Of a stretch of 64,000 nt of DNA, positions 16,276-27,053 are shown piece after piece. The position numbers and the translations under genes were made by a program. Source of the DNA: an uncultured Paracoccaceae bacterium (lineage in GTDB: Bacteria > Pseudomonadota > Alphaproteobacteria > Rhodobacterales > Rhodobacteraceae). Positions within the stretch are counted from its first letter, which is position 1. Every line of letters begins with the position of its first letter. The stretch spans positions 1 to 64,000 of the forward strand of contig CANLEQ010000020.1 in assembly GCA_947489705.1 (NCBI GenBank), written 5' to 3'. The notes under the pieces were generated by a model. That model ran no database searches. It was given only the letters and a program-made list of their open reading frames with translations, and had not been told where the DNA came from.

Positions 16276-16466
16276 CGGAACGTCTCGTATTTGGAGGGAA
16301 GCCGATCGCGCATCATGGTGGTCATCTCGATCAGGATGGCCGTGTTCTTGTTGAGGACTTCGCGCGTCGCGGCGTCCTTCTGCCCTTCCCGATAGAGAAG
16401 ATAGAAAACGAGGACCGCCCATGGCCCGTGCTCGGAAATTACGTTGACGAGAAGGTCAGCCGACAT
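16272..16466 (-). CDS. Small holin-like peptide (BhlA/UviB-like layout)
   Basis: The 64-residue protein has one membrane segment near residues 12-26 (HGPWAVLVFYLLYREGQ) followed by a polar helix and coiled region (REVLNKNTAILIEMTTMM). This layout, one N-terminal TM with a GPWAVL start and a charged amphipathic tail, resembles the BhlA/UviB bacteriocin-holin family. The similarity is by eye. The start at 16466 overlaps the end of the three-TM holin gene by 11 bp, and its stop overlaps the next ORF. In this context a second holin or holin modulator is plausible. Confidence 0.5.
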   Translation of the reverse strand: MSADLLVNVISEHGPWAVLVFYLLYREGQKDAATREVLNKNTAILIEMTTMMRDRLPSKYETFR

Positions 16467-16986
16467 GGGACGACTGCTTCCACTCGGCCAGTGCCGGGTT
16501 CGCCTCCGGCGCAGACGCAGGCGCCGTGGCGACCTGCTCCTTCTTCTGCTGCGCCACGACCGTCTCGGCCGCCGAGGCGACGATCAGCGACCGTTTGAAT
16601 TCCTGGCCTTTGACCTGGTAACGCGCTCCGAAATAAAACGAGACGATGACGCCGAGCAGCCACCAAAGCGGCTCGGGCACCACGGCGATCCCCTGCATCC
16701 GCGCGGCAAACCACACCGGATCGATCATCGCCGCGGCGAAGAGCCCGATCGTCCCCAGCGCCATCGCCGGGCGGGGGACGCGGTTGAGCCCGTCCATCAA
16801 CCGGTCGAACATTCCAGGCCTTTCGCGGGTGAATTCGGCCGCGAATTGTTCGAGCGCCGCGCGAGCCTTCTCTGCGTCCCGCGCCGCGCCGGCTTCGGAA
16901 TTCTCGCGAAAGACCTCGATCGTCTTGGTGAGACCCTGCTGCGCCGGCCCGAAGAGCGCGCCGATGGTGCTGCCGATCATGCCCAT
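16456..16986 (-). CDS. GTA-type three-TM holin
   Basis: The 176-residue protein begins MGMIGSTIGALFGPAQQG, then a helical region TKTIEVFRENSEAGAARDAE, then hydrophobic segments around 70-90 and 100-120 (PAMALGTIGLFAAAMID and PLWWLLGVIVSFYFGARY). The C-terminus is a polar tail. This matches holins used for release of gene transfer agent particles (three-TM GTA holin family). The endolysin stop overlaps its beginning; ATG at 16986 is chosen by family pattern, with 16980 (ATGA overlap) as the alternative. It should form inner-membrane lesions that let the endolysin reach the cell wall. Confidence 0.8.
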   Translation of the reverse strand: MGMIGSTIGALFGPAQQGLTKTIEVFRENSEAGAARDAEKARAALEQFAAEFTRERPGMFDRLMDGLNRVPRPAMALGTIGLFAAAMIDPVWFAARMQGIAVVPEPLWWLLGVIVSFYFGARYQVKGQEFKRSLIVASAAETVVAQQKKEQVATAPASAPEANPALAEWKQSSHVG

Positions 16987-17588
16987 GTCGACGTCCGGGC
17001 TCGGTGTTCCGCTTCGGTGAGGTGATACCGCGCCGAGATGAATTCCTCGGCCCGAACGATCCATCCTCCCTTGCCGCCATCGCGACGCCGGGCGAACTTG
17101 CGCAGCGACGCACGGCCATCCGCGAGCCGGTAGTAGTAGTTCCGCCTTGCTATCCCGTAGGCGTCGCGCAGATGGTTGGGGGCCTGCGATTGCGCGAGCG
17201 CGGAGGCTCCGGCCGTCTCGGGGCCGATCACGCCGTCGACGGTCACGCTCTGACCCATGTCGCAAAGCAGGCGTTGGAGGATCTTCACCGCGTTGGCGCC
17301 GGCATTCACGTACATGTCGAACACGCTTGGATGCAGGCTCTGGGGGAGTGTTCTGATGCGTGGCCGCTCGAAATAGTGCTTGATGAAGACGTCGCGGGCC
17401 TGCCGCCGTGACAGCTTTTTCACATCGTCGATATCGATGTCGCTGTCGCCGTCGAGATCCATGCCGAGGCGCCGCATCGTGCCGATCGTGACGCCGTATT
17501 TGGTCGCACCGCCCGGATCGTCGGGGTCGTTCACGAAGCCCCCTTCGCGGGCCAGGATCTCGTCGGCGATGTCTTCGATGCTGCGCAT
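16977..17588 (-). CDS. Holin-associated N-acetylmuramidase (GTA endolysin, GH108)
   Basis: The 203-residue protein is a glycoside hydrolase family 108 muramidase. The catalytic glutamate is in LAREGGFVND (Glu15), followed by DPGGATKYGVT. The C-terminal peptidoglycan-binding part has VFDMYVNAGANAVKILQRLL, VTVDGVIGPET and GKGGWIVRAEEF. An aspartate-rich insert (DLDGDSDIDIDDV) looks like a calcium-binding loop. There is no signal peptide, so export depends on the holin encoded next. In Rhodobacter capsulatus the equivalent pair lyses cells to release gene transfer agents and lies apart from the structural GTA cluster, as here. The start at 17588 is preferred; ATG 17603 would add five residues. 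Confidence 0.85.
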   Translation of the reverse strand: MRSIEDIADEILAREGGFVNDPDDPGGATKYGVTIGTMRRLGMDLDGDSDIDIDDVKKLSRRQARDVFIKHYFERPRIRTLPQSLHPSVFDMYVNAGANAVKILQRLLCDMGQSVTVDGVIGPETAGASALAQSQAPNHLRDAYGIARRNYYYRLADGRASLRKFARRRDGGKGGWIVRAEEFISARYHLTEAEHRARTSTWA

Positions 17589-17636
17589 GTCTGTTTTCCC
17601 CAAAGAATGACTGGGGGAAACATTCCGGCAGACCCG

Positions 17637-18095
17637 TTAATTGGTGGGCAAGGCTGCGTTCGGTTCCTGGTAGACGCCTTGCTCCTTGAGCGCGTCGATC
17701 ACCTCGGCCGGCATGTACGATTCGTCATGTTTGGCCAGTATCTCAGTGGCTTGGAAGATGCCGTCGACATAGCGCCCCGTGCCGACCATCCCCTCTCCCT
17801 CGCCGAAGAGATCGGGCAGGACGCCGCGATAGGCGACGTCGACGGCCGCGGCCCCGTCCGTCACCGCGAAGGTGATCGTCTCGCCCTGACCGCGCCGGAG
17901 CGAGCCGTCCTGGACGAGACCGCCGATCCGGAACGTCTCGGTCGGTCCCGGAGGGGCCTCGACGACCTGGCTGGGCGACCGGAAGAAATTGATCCCGTCC
18001 CGCATCGCATAGCCCACCAGCGCCGTGGACAGGATAAGGGCCAGTGCCGCAACCGCGATGACCTGAATCCTGCGCTGCTTTTTCAGACCTTTCAC
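17637..18095 (-). CDS. ccmE: CcmE, heme chaperone of cytochrome c maturation
   Basis: The 152-residue protein has a short cytoplasmic start, a membrane anchor (about 10-30, QVIAVAALALILSTALVGYA) and a periplasmic OB-fold domain. The heme-binding histidine is His123 in LAKHDESYMP with the conserved tyrosine nearby. The GGLVQDGSLRRGQ strand is typical of the family. CcmE receives heme from CcmABCD and hands it to CcmF. The gene follows argC after 13 bp and precedes the endolysin gene by 48 bp, so a shared transcript is likely. Confidence 0.95.
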   Translation of the reverse strand: MKGLKKQRRIQVIAVAALALILSTALVGYAMRDGINFFRSPSQVVEAPPGPTETFRIGGLVQDGSLRRGQGETITFAVTDGAAAVDVAYRGVLPDLFGEGEGMVGTGRYVDGIFQATEILAKHDESYMPAEVIDALKEQGVYQEPNAALPTN

Positions 18096-18108
18096 GACCT
18101 GCCCCGGC

Positions 18109-19137
18109 TCATGGAAAGACGGGCGCCATCATCAGTCCCGCCGTTTCCGGCAATCCTAGCATCAGGTTGGCGTTCTGCAACGCCTGGCCCGATGACCCCT
18201 TGGTGAGGTTGTCGAGTGCCGCAAAGACGATCGCGCGCCCCGGCCGGCGGTCGGCGACCACGCCCAAATGCGCGAAGTTCGAGCCGCGCACGTGCCGCGT
18301 GGACGGCAACTCGCCCTGCGGCAGGACGATGACGAAGGGCTCCGCGGCATAGGTCTCCGCCAGCGCCGCGTGGATCGCGTCGGGGTCTCCCGATACGTAG
18401 ATCGTGGCGAGGATGCCGCGGTTGGCGGGCGTCAGGTGCGGCGTGAACTGCACCTCGACGGGTCGGCCGGCGATCTGGCTGAACTCCTGGTCGAACTCTC
18501 CGAGATGGCGGTGCGTGCCGCCCGCCGCATAGGCATGCGTCCCCTCGCTCAACTCGGCATGAAGAAGGTTTTCCCTGAGCGCGCGCCCCGCCCCGCTCAC
18601 CCCGGCCTTGAGATCGATGACGATGTCGTCGAGATCGATGAGCCCCCGCTCGATCAGGGGACGCAGCGCATATTGCCCGGTCGCCGCATTGCATCCGGTT
18701 CCCGCCACCAGACGCGCATCGCGGATCGCCTCGCGATAGAATTCGGTCAGGCCATAGACGGCCTCGCTCTGCAAGGTGGCGGCGTCATGCGCCTTGCCGT
18801 ACCACTTGGCGTAGGCGTCCGGGTCGCGCAGCCGGAAATCGGCCGAGAGGTCCACAACCTTCGTGCCCGGCGGCAAGGCCGCGATGACCACCTGCGACGT
18901 GGCGTGCGGCAGCGCGCAGAAAACGAGGTCGATCTCGGCGAAGTCGATCTCGTCGATGGTCACGAGGTCCGGAAGGTCCAGGTGCCGCAGATGCGGAAAC
19001 ACCGACGCCATGGGCTGACCCGCCTTGCGATCCGCACTCAGCGCGGCGATGTCCATGTCGGGATGCGTGGCGAGCAGGCGCACGAGTTCCGCACCGGTAT
19101 AGCCCGAACCCCCCAGGATCGCGATCTTGTGGCTCAT
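18109..19137 (-). CDS. argC: N-acetyl-gamma-glutamyl-phosphate reductase
   Basis: The 342-residue enzyme reduces N-acetylglutamyl phosphate to the semialdehyde in arginine synthesis. The N-terminal NADP-binding domain starts [19 protein letters not shown], and [10 protein letters not shown] and [10 protein letters not shown] follow. The catalytic cysteine is in [12 protein letters not shown], a variant of the usual GCYPT motif. KAGVSGAGR, the substrate-domain histidines in GTHRHLGEF, and [15 protein letters not shown] complete the pattern. Length is normal. It heads the ccmE/lysis stretch and lies downstream of murI on the same strand. Confidence 0.95.
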   Translation of the reverse strand: MSHKIAILGGSGYTGAELVRLLATHPDMDIAALSADRKAGQPMASVFPHLRHLDLPDLVTIDEIDFAEIDLVFCALPHATSQVVIAALPPGTKVVDLSADFRLRDPDAYAKWYGKAHDAATLQSEAVYGLTEFYREAIRDARLVAGTGCNAATGQYALRPLIERGLIDLDDIVIDLKAGVSGAGRALRENLLHAELSEGTHAYAAGGTHRHLGEFDQEFSQIAGRPVEVQFTPHLTPANRGILATIYVSGDPDAIHAALAETYAAEPFVIVLPQGELPSTRHVRGSNFAHLGVVADRRPGRAIVFAALDNLTKGSSGQALQNANLMLGLPETAGLMMAPVFP

Positions 19138-19188
19138 GTGCTGTCTCCTTCGGCCGTGCCGCTCGTCTTTGTCGTGCGTGGTCGCATT

Positions 19189-19998
19189 TCACGCCTGCCG
19201 GAACTGGATGTCGCGCTTCATGAACGGCACCGCCCGTCCCGACACGCGGCGCGGATCGCCCGTCGTCAGGAACCGGCTCTCTCCGGTTCCGGCGATACCC
19301 GGATGCCGCGCAAGGTAATCGGCGAGACTTTCGGCGACAAGGTTGGCCTGGGAATAGACCTCGACCTCGGGGCCGAGCGCGTCCTGGAACACGTCTTCCA
19401 TCAAGGGATAGTGCGTGCAGCCGAGGATCGCCGCCTGCGGATGCGGCATCTTGCGTTTCAGCGCATCGACGTGGCTGCGCACCAGCGCCTCCGCGAGGAT
19501 CATGTCGCCCTCCTCGATCGCGTCGACGACCCCGCCGCAGGCCTGCGCCTCGACATCGACCCCGACGGCGCGGAAGGCGAGCTCGCGCTGGAACGCGCGG
19601 CTCGACACGGTGGCGGGCGTCGCGAAGAGCGCGACGTGCTGCACCGCGACTTCGCGCGGCGGCGAATTGTCACCCCATTGCCGTTCCGTCAGCGCCTCGA
19701 TCAGCGGGACGAACACGCCGAGGACCCGCTTTCCCTGCGGCAGCCAGCTTTCCTGCATCCGCCGCAACGCCGCCGCCGAGGCGGTATTGCAGGCGAGGAT
19801 CACCAGATCGCAGCCTTCGTCGAAGAGGCTCTGCGTCGCACGGGTCGTCAACTCGAAGATATCGTCCGCCTTGCGGACGCCGTAGGGCGCGTGAGCGGAA
19901 TCCGCGAAATAGACGAACGGCACGTCGGGCAGGCGCTTTTGCACCGCGTCAAGAACGGTGAGACCACCGAGCCCGCTATCGAATATGCCAACCGCCAT
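19189..19998 (-). CDS. murI: Glutamate racemase
   Basis: The 269-residue protein makes D-glutamate for peptidoglycan. [13 protein letters not shown] begins the first domain, [10 protein letters not shown] follows, and the two catalytic cysteines are in [10 protein letters not shown] and [10 protein letters not shown]. The length fits the family. It is 51 bp upstream of argC on the same strand and 78 bp downstream of the iorAB gene end. No unusual features. Confidence 0.95.
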   Translation of the reverse strand: MAVGIFDSGLGGLTVLDAVQKRLPDVPFVYFADSAHAPYGVRKADDIFELTTRATQSLFDEGCDLVILACNTASAAALRRMQESWLPQGKRVLGVFVPLIEALTERQWGDNSPPREVAVQHVALFATPATVSSRAFQRELAFRAVGVDVEAQACGGVVDAIEEGDMILAEALVRSHVDALKRKMPHPQAAILGCTHYPLMEDVFQDALGPEVEVYSQANLVAESLADYLARHPGIAGTGESRFLTTGDPRRVSGRAVPFMKRDIQFRQA

Positions 19999-20076
19999 GA
20001 TGTTCCACGTCCCCTGCTGCCGCGAAAGTCCCGTGCGGCATAGGCTCCCGCCGCGGCGAAGTCCATGCGCGACACA

Positions 20077-23000
20077 TCATTCCGCGGCGTGGCGCATCTC
20101 CGAATCCCCGGTCTGGAGCGCCCGGATGATCTCCTGCCGACGCCGCTCGGCCGTCTCGGCATTGGCCTTCTTCACGGGGCCGAACCCCCGGATCTGAAGC
20201 GGCAGGCGCGCAAGGGAGAGTACCGCGTCGCGGTGGGTCGCGATCCTTGCGAGGTGATCGTCGAGATCGCGCTCGTAGTCGCGGATGAGCTTTCGCTCCA
20301 GCTTCCGCTCATGCGTATATCCAAACGGGTCGAACGGCGTGCCCCGCAGGAATTTCAACGACGCCAGAAGCGGATAGGCCCGCTCGATCCAGGGACCGAA
20401 GGCGCGCTTGCCAGGCCGTCCGTCGGCGCCCGTCTTCGCCACGACCGGGGCCGCGAGATGATAGGTCAGGCGCGGCTCCCCGCCGAAGATCTCGGAGACA
20501 CGCGCACGCGTCCCGCACAAGAGCCGCGCGACCTCGTACTCGTCCTTGTAGGCGAGCAACTTGTGGTATCCCTCGGCCACCGCCAGCCGCAGCTCGGGAT
20601 CGTCGATGGCGTCGATCCGGGCGCGGTATTTGCGGGCGAGCCGATTGCCCTGATAGGCGCGGAGGTGATCGGCCCGGAACGCGACCTTCTCCTCGGGCGA
20701 AGCCGGTTTCGCGACCGTATCGCCCGTGGAAAGCCGCGCCGCCTCCAACGCGTTCGCCGCGGCCCAGCGACCAATCTCGAAGGCGCGCTTGTTGCGGTCG
20801 ACCGCAGCGCCGTTGAGCTCGATCGCGCGCAGGATCGCCGCGAGCCCGACCGGGATCAGACCGCGTTGCCACGCGGCGCCGAAGACCATCATGTTGGAAT
20901 AGATCGTATCGCCCATCAGCGCCCGCGCGAGCTCGGACGCGTCGAACATCTGGAGGTCTTGCCCCAGCCGCCTTTCGAGCGCGAGGCCGAGCGCATCCGA
21001 CGGGATGCGGAAGTCCGGATCACGGGTGAAATCTCCGGTGACGATCTCGTGGCTGTTGACCACGCCGCCGGTGCGACCGGTCGCCATGAGGCCGAGCGTC
21101 TTGGCGCCCGCACTCACCACAAGATCGCCGCCGATCAATGCGTCGCATTCTCCGGTCGCCACACGGATCGCACTGATGGCCGCGGGCGTCTCGCCGATGC
21201 GGCAATGGATATGGACCGCGCCCCCCTTCTGGGCGAGGCCCGCCATCTCCATCATGCCGGCCCCCTTGCCATCGACATGCGCGGCCATGGCGAGCACCGC
21301 GCCGATTGTCACGACCCCGGTGCCGCCGACGCCGGTGATGACGACGTTGTAGGTTCCGGAGATCTGCGGAAGCGCGGGCTCGGGCAGCTCGCCGATCTCG
21401 ATCTCCGCGGTCGCCTCCTTGCGGATCTCGCCGCCCTCGACGCTGACGAAGGACGGGCAGAATCCCTTGAGGCAGCTGTAATCCTTGTTGCACGAGGATT
21501 GATCCACCGCGCGCTTGCGCCCGAGCTCGGTCTCGACCGGGACGAGGCTGACGCAGTTCGACTGCACGCCGCAATCGCCGCAGCCCTCGCACACGTCGGT
21601 ATTGATGAAGATCCGCTTGTCGGGATCGGGAAAGCTCCCCTTTTTGCGACGACGGCGCTTTTCGGCGGCGCAGGTCTGGATGTAGAGGATCGCGCTCACC
21701 CCCTCGACGGACTTCATCCGCTCCATCACCTGCCCGAGCTCGTCGCGTTCGTGCCAGGCGAGCCCGTTCGGAAAGGCGTCGCGGAGGGGTTCTTCCTTCG
21801 GATCGTAGACGACGGCGATGGTCTTGACGCCGGCCGCCTGAAGCTCCCGTGCGATGCGGTCGGGGGCCAGACCGCCCTCGTTGCTCTGCCCGCCCGTCAT
21901 GGCCACCGCGTCGTTGTAGAGAATCTTGTAGGTGATCGTCGTGCCCGCGGCGACGGCCGCCCGGATGGCGAGGATGCCGGAATGGTTGTACGTCCCGTCG
22001 CCGATGTTCTGGAACACGTGCGGGGTGTTGGAGAACGGCGCCTCCCCGATCCAGTTGGCGCCTTCCGCCCCCATATGCGTGTAGTTCGAGGTCTCGCGGT
22101 CCATCCACATCGCCATGATGTGGCAGCCGATCCCGGCATAGGCGCGCGACCCTTCTGGCAGCTTCGTCGAGGTGTTGTGCGGGCATCCCGCGCAGAAATA
22201 GGGCGTGCGGCTCGCGATCTCCTCCACGTTGTCTGCGCGCCGCGTTTCGGCCAGCCGCGCGAGCCCGGCCCTGATCGCGTCGGTCTCGCGTCCCTCCTCG
22301 ATCAGGATCTCGCCGAGCTTTTCGGCGACATGCACCGGATCGAGAGCCATGCGGGTCGGAAAGAGTTCGAGCTTGCGACCGTTTTCCCAGGTGTCGCCCT
22401 TGTGCCAGCCATAGACACGGCGGCCCTTGCGATCGTCGAAGAGCGCTTCCTTGATCTGAACCTCGATGAGCTTGCGTTTTTCCTCGACCACGATGACGAG
22501 GCTCAGGCCTTCCGCCCAGTCGTGGAACCCCTCCATGTCGAGCGGGAAGGTCTGGCCGACCTTGTAGGTCGTGATCCCGAGCCTCTCCGCCTCCGCCTCG
22601 TCGATCCCCAGAAGCCCGAGTGCATGCGTGAGGTCGAGCCAGTTCTTGCCGGCAGCGACGAGCCCGATCCTGGCACCGGCCCGCCCCCAGACGCGCCGGT
22701 CCATCCCGTTGGCGCGGCTGAAGGCTTCGGCCGCAAAGCGCTTGTGGTCGATCATCCGCTCTTCCTGCGCGATCCAGTGATCGCCGAGCCGGATGTTGAG
22801 CCCCCCATCCGGCATCTCGAAGTCCGGCGTGACGAACGACATCCGGTCCGGGCGGCCATCGACGACCGACGTCACCTCGACCGTGTCCTTCATCAGCTTC
22901 AGTCCCGCCCAGACCCCCGCGAAGCGCGACATGGCAAACCCGTAAAGGCCGTAGTCGAGGATCTCCTGCACGCCCGCGGGGCTCAGCACCGGCATGTAGG

Positions 23001-23493
23001 CGTCGATCATCGCCCAGTCGGACTGGTGGCAGGTGGTCGAGGATTCGCCCGTATGATCATCGCCCATCGCCATGAGGACGCCGCCGCGCGCCGCGGTGCC
23101 GGCCATGTTGGCGTGCCGCATCACGTCGCCGGACCGGTCCACGCCCGGCCCCTTGCCATACCAGAGGCCGAAGACACCGTCATACCGGCCGTCGCCGCGC
23201 AGCCCGGCCTGCTGAGCCCCCCAGAGCGCGGTGGCCGCGAGGTCCTCGTTGAGGGCGGGCTCGAACCGGATGTCGTTCTCGGTCAACAGCTTCGCGGCAC
23301 GTGCCATCTGCATGTCGACGGCGCCGAGCGGCGATCCGCGATACCCTGTCACGTAGCCGGCGGTGTTCAATCCCGCGGCTTTGTCGCGATGCTTCTGCAT
23401 CAACATGAGGCGGACCAGGGCCTGGGTCCCGTTCAGGAGGACCTCATGCTTGGAAACATCGAAGCGATCGCTCAGGCTGACATCGTGACGCAT
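20077..23493 (-). CDS. Indolepyruvate ferredoxin oxidoreductase, fused alpha and beta subunits
   Basis: The 1138-residue protein is a single-chain 2-oxoacid:ferredoxin oxidoreductase of the IOR type found in aerobic proteobacteria. The order is an N-terminal pyrimidine-binding domain (GYRGSPLGAVD, GKGPGVDRSGDVMRH), a TPP-binding domain (GIGCHIMAMWM, GDGTYNHSGILA), an iron-sulfur region with CEGCGDCGVQSNC and CNKDYSCLKGFC, and a C-terminal gamma-type domain (ITGVGGTGVVTIGAVLA). It oxidatively decarboxylates aryl- or branched-chain 2-oxoacids to acyl-CoA in amino-acid breakdown. AGGGAG precedes the ATG at 23493. A LysR gene is divergent, and a LysR-type operator lies 28 bp upstream of this start codon. 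Confidence 0.94.
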   Translation of the reverse strand: MRHDVSLSDRFDVSKHEVLLNGTQALVRLMLMQKHRDKAAGLNTAGYVTGYRGSPLGAVDMQMARAAKLLTENDIRFEPALNEDLAATALWGAQQAGLRGDGRYDGVFGLWYGKGPGVDRSGDVMRHANMAGTAARGGVLMAMGDDHTGESSTTCHQSDWAMIDAYMPVLSPAGVQEILDYGLYGFAMSRFAGVWAGLKLMKDTVEVTSVVDGRPDRMSFVTPDFEMPDGGLNIRLGDHWIAQEERMIDHKRFAAEAFSRANGMDRRVWGRAGARIGLVAAGKNWLDLTHALGLLGIDEAEAERLGITTYKVGQTFPLDMEGFHDWAEGLSLVIVVEEKRKLIEVQIKEALFDDRKGRRVYGWHKGDTWENGRKLELFPTRMALDPVHVAEKLGEILIEEGRETDAIRAGLARLAETRRADNVEEIASRTPYFCAGCPHNTSTKLPEGSRAYAGIGCHIMAMWMDRETSNYTHMGAEGANWIGEAPFSNTPHVFQNIGDGTYNHSGILAIRAAVAAGTTITYKILYNDAVAMTGGQSNEGGLAPDRIARELQAAGVKTIAVVYDPKEEPLRDAFPNGLAWHERDELGQVMERMKSVEGVSAILYIQTCAAEKRRRRKKGSFPDPDKRIFINTDVCEGCGDCGVQSNCVSLVPVETELGRKRAVDQSSCNKDYSCLKGFCPSFVSVEGGEIRKEATAEIEIGELPEPALPQISGTYNVVITGVGGTGVVTIGAVLAMAAHVDGKGAGMMEMAGLAQKGGAVHIHCRIGETPAAISAIRVATGECDALIGGDLVVSAGAKTLGLMATGRTGGVVNSHEIVTGDFTRDPDFRIPSDALGLALERRLGQDLQMFDASELARALMGDTIYSNMMVFGAAWQRGLIPVGLAAILRAIELNGAAVDRNKRAFEIGRWAAANALEAARLSTGDTVAKPASPEEKVAFRADHLRAYQGNRLARKYRARIDAIDDPELRLAVAEGYHKLLAYKDEYEVARLLCGTRARVSEIFGGEPRLTYHLAAPVVAKTGADGRPGKRAFGPWIERAYPLLASLKFLRGTPFDPFGYTHERKLERKLIRDYERDLDDHLARIATHRDAVLSLARLPLQIRGFGPVKKANAETAERRRQEIIRALQTGDSEMRHAAE

Positions 23494-23520
23494 CGTTACA
23501 CTCCCTTTATGATTGCACTC

Positions 23521-23541
23521 TAGGTCACGTTATCTGACCTA
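23521..23541. promoter_or_regulatory. LysR-type operator between iorAB and lysR
   Basis: TAGGTCA and TGACCTA are separated by seven bases, a perfect 7-bp inverted repeat. It contains the T-N11-A pattern of LysR-family sites (T23525, A23537). It lies 27-48 bp upstream of the iorAB start and about 100 bp upstream of the divergent lysR, the typical arrangement for activation of the target and autoregulation. Confidence 0.65.
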
Positions 23542-23641
23542 CCAAATCACGAATCGCCCACCGGCGTTTGCAATGATGCGCCACCGGTCGATATTGAACG
23601 AACACATTCGTGCGGCAAATCGGTAGAAGGGCAAAAACGTA

Positions 23642-24544
23642 ATGGACTGGGACAAGTTACGCGTATTTCATGCGGTGGCGGATGCGGGCAGCCTGACCCA
23701 TGCCGGAGATGCGCTGCACCTCAGCCAGTCGGCCGTATCCCGCCAGATCCGCGCATTGGAGGAATCGCTCGACACGACCCTGTTCCACCGCCACGCCCGC
23801 GGCCTGATCCTGACCGAACAGGGCGAGCTGCTCTTCGATGCGACATCGGCGATGCGCCGGCGGCTCGATACGGCCGCGGCACGGATCCGCGACAGCCGCG
23901 AAGAGGTCTTCGGCGAGCTGCGCGTCACGACCACCACCGGCTTCGGCACGCTCTGGCTCGTCCCGCGCCTCGCCAAGCTCTACGACCAGTATCCCGACCT
24001 CAAGATCGACCTCATGCTCGAGGAGCGCGTTCTCGACCTGCCCATGCGGGAAGCCGATCTCGCGATCCGGATGAAGGAACCGAGCCAGGCCGATCTGGTG
24101 CGCAAACGGCTCAATACCGTGCGCATGCGGCTTTACGCGATGCCGGCATATCTCGAGGAGCGCGGAACGCCGAATTCGCTCGAAGATCTGATCGACCATC
24201 GCCTGATCTCGCAGAATGTCCGCTCGACGCAGGTCTCCGCCGGCGAGATGCTGGTGCAGAGTCTCACCACCCTCGGAAGCCCCTCCACCCTGACCGTGAA
24301 CAACTATTTCGGCGTGCTTCAGGGCGTCCTGCACGGTTTGGGCATCGGGGTGTTGCCCGATTACGTCATCGCCGACTTTCCCGCCATCGTGAGGGTCCTC
24401 CCGGAAATCGAATCCGCGAGCATTCCCGTCTATCTGGCCTACCCCGAAGAATTGCGCAATTCCAAGAGGATCGTGGCATTTCGTGATTTCGTGCTCGAGG
24501 AACTGGCGCTGAGCGCAAAGATCCTCGAGACGGTCAACGGCTGA
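23642..24544 (+). CDS. LysR-family transcriptional regulator
   Basis: The 300-residue protein has the LysR N-terminal winged helix-turn-helix (DKLRVFHAVADAGSLTHAGDALHLSQSAVSRQIRALEE, listed here only by its key parts: SLTHAGDAL and SQSAVSRQI). The periplasmic-binding-like effector domain follows from about residue 90. It is divergent from the oxidoreductase gene, with a T-N11-A palindrome between them, so it probably controls iorAB in response to an aromatic or branched-chain amino-acid metabolite. The effector is not predictable from the sequence. Confidence 0.92.
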   Translation: MDWDKLRVFHAVADAGSLTHAGDALHLSQSAVSRQIRALEESLDTTLFHRHARGLILTEQGELLFDATSAMRRRLDTAAARIRDSREEVFGELRVTTTTGFGTLWLVPRLAKLYDQYPDLKIDLMLEERVLDLPMREADLAIRMKEPSQADLVRKRLNTVRMRLYAMPAYLEERGTPNSLEDLIDHRLISQNVRSTQVSAGEMLVQSLTTLGSPSTLTVNNYFGVLQGVLHGLGIGVLPDYVIADFPAIVRVLPEIESASIPVYLAYPEELRNSKRIVAFRDFVLEELALSAKILETVNG

Positions 24545-24589
24545 GCCATGCGCTAGGCGCATGGCTGCCCTGCTTGCTAAAGTTGCCCG

Positions 24590-24710
24590 CGTCGGTTGAT
24601 CGCGCGGCATCCCGGAGCTATCTCGCAAGTCGAAGCCGGCGGTAACGTGTTTACCGTCGTCTTTACCTCCCTGTTGGACTGGCCGGGCGTCTCGCCCGGC
24701 CATTTTTTTT
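24590..24710 (+). ncRNA. Candidate small RNA (or structured lysR 3' UTR)
   Basis: The stretch between lysR and purL shows two hairpins and an exposed pyrimidine segment. Hairpin one is 24638-24645 with 24651-24658 (core CGGTAA/TTACCG). A single-stranded linker contains ACCTCC (24665-24670), complementary to Shine-Dalgarno sequences. The last element is a strong intrinsic terminator. This is the layout of an Hfq-type small RNA. No promoter could be assigned, so a processed lysR 3' end is equally possible. Confidence 0.35.
24681..24710 (+). terminator. Intrinsic terminator before purL
   Basis: GGCCGGGCG (24681-24689) and CGCCCGGCC (24693-24701) form a perfect 9-bp stem with a TCT loop, followed by A and eight T residues. 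It is the clearest factor-independent terminator in the window. It serves lysR or a small RNA. Confidence 0.92.
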
Positions 24711-24728
24711 GTGCAGATTTTGTGCAGA
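24707..24728 (+). repeat. Tandem 11-bp direct repeat
   Basis: TTTTGTGCAGA occurs twice head-to-tail, beginning inside the terminator T-run and ending about 100 bp before purL. No function is evident. Confidence 0.6.
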
Positions 24729-24828
24729 TGGAGGCCGGCACGCAAGCGGAACGGCCCGACCACACCTCACATGCTGGCAAACCCGGGCGCGCGGCGTTAA
24801 GACTCTGCGAAACCACTTCGGGAGCCTC

Positions 24829-26991
<2,163 letters not shown>

Positions 26992-27053
26992 GTCGCGCGC
27001 TTGCACCGGGCCGCAACGCCCCCTAGATCATGAGCGATACCAAGGAGGACCGC

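Noticed and set aside
20065-23523. 1152-residue open frame antisense to iorAB, and similar long antisense frames opposite uvrA (60119-62365), ccmF (13684-15780) and argS (50628-52295)
   Set aside because: High GC at third positions keeps the opposite strand open. The sense proteins are clear families, and the antisense products are low-complexity and unrecognised.
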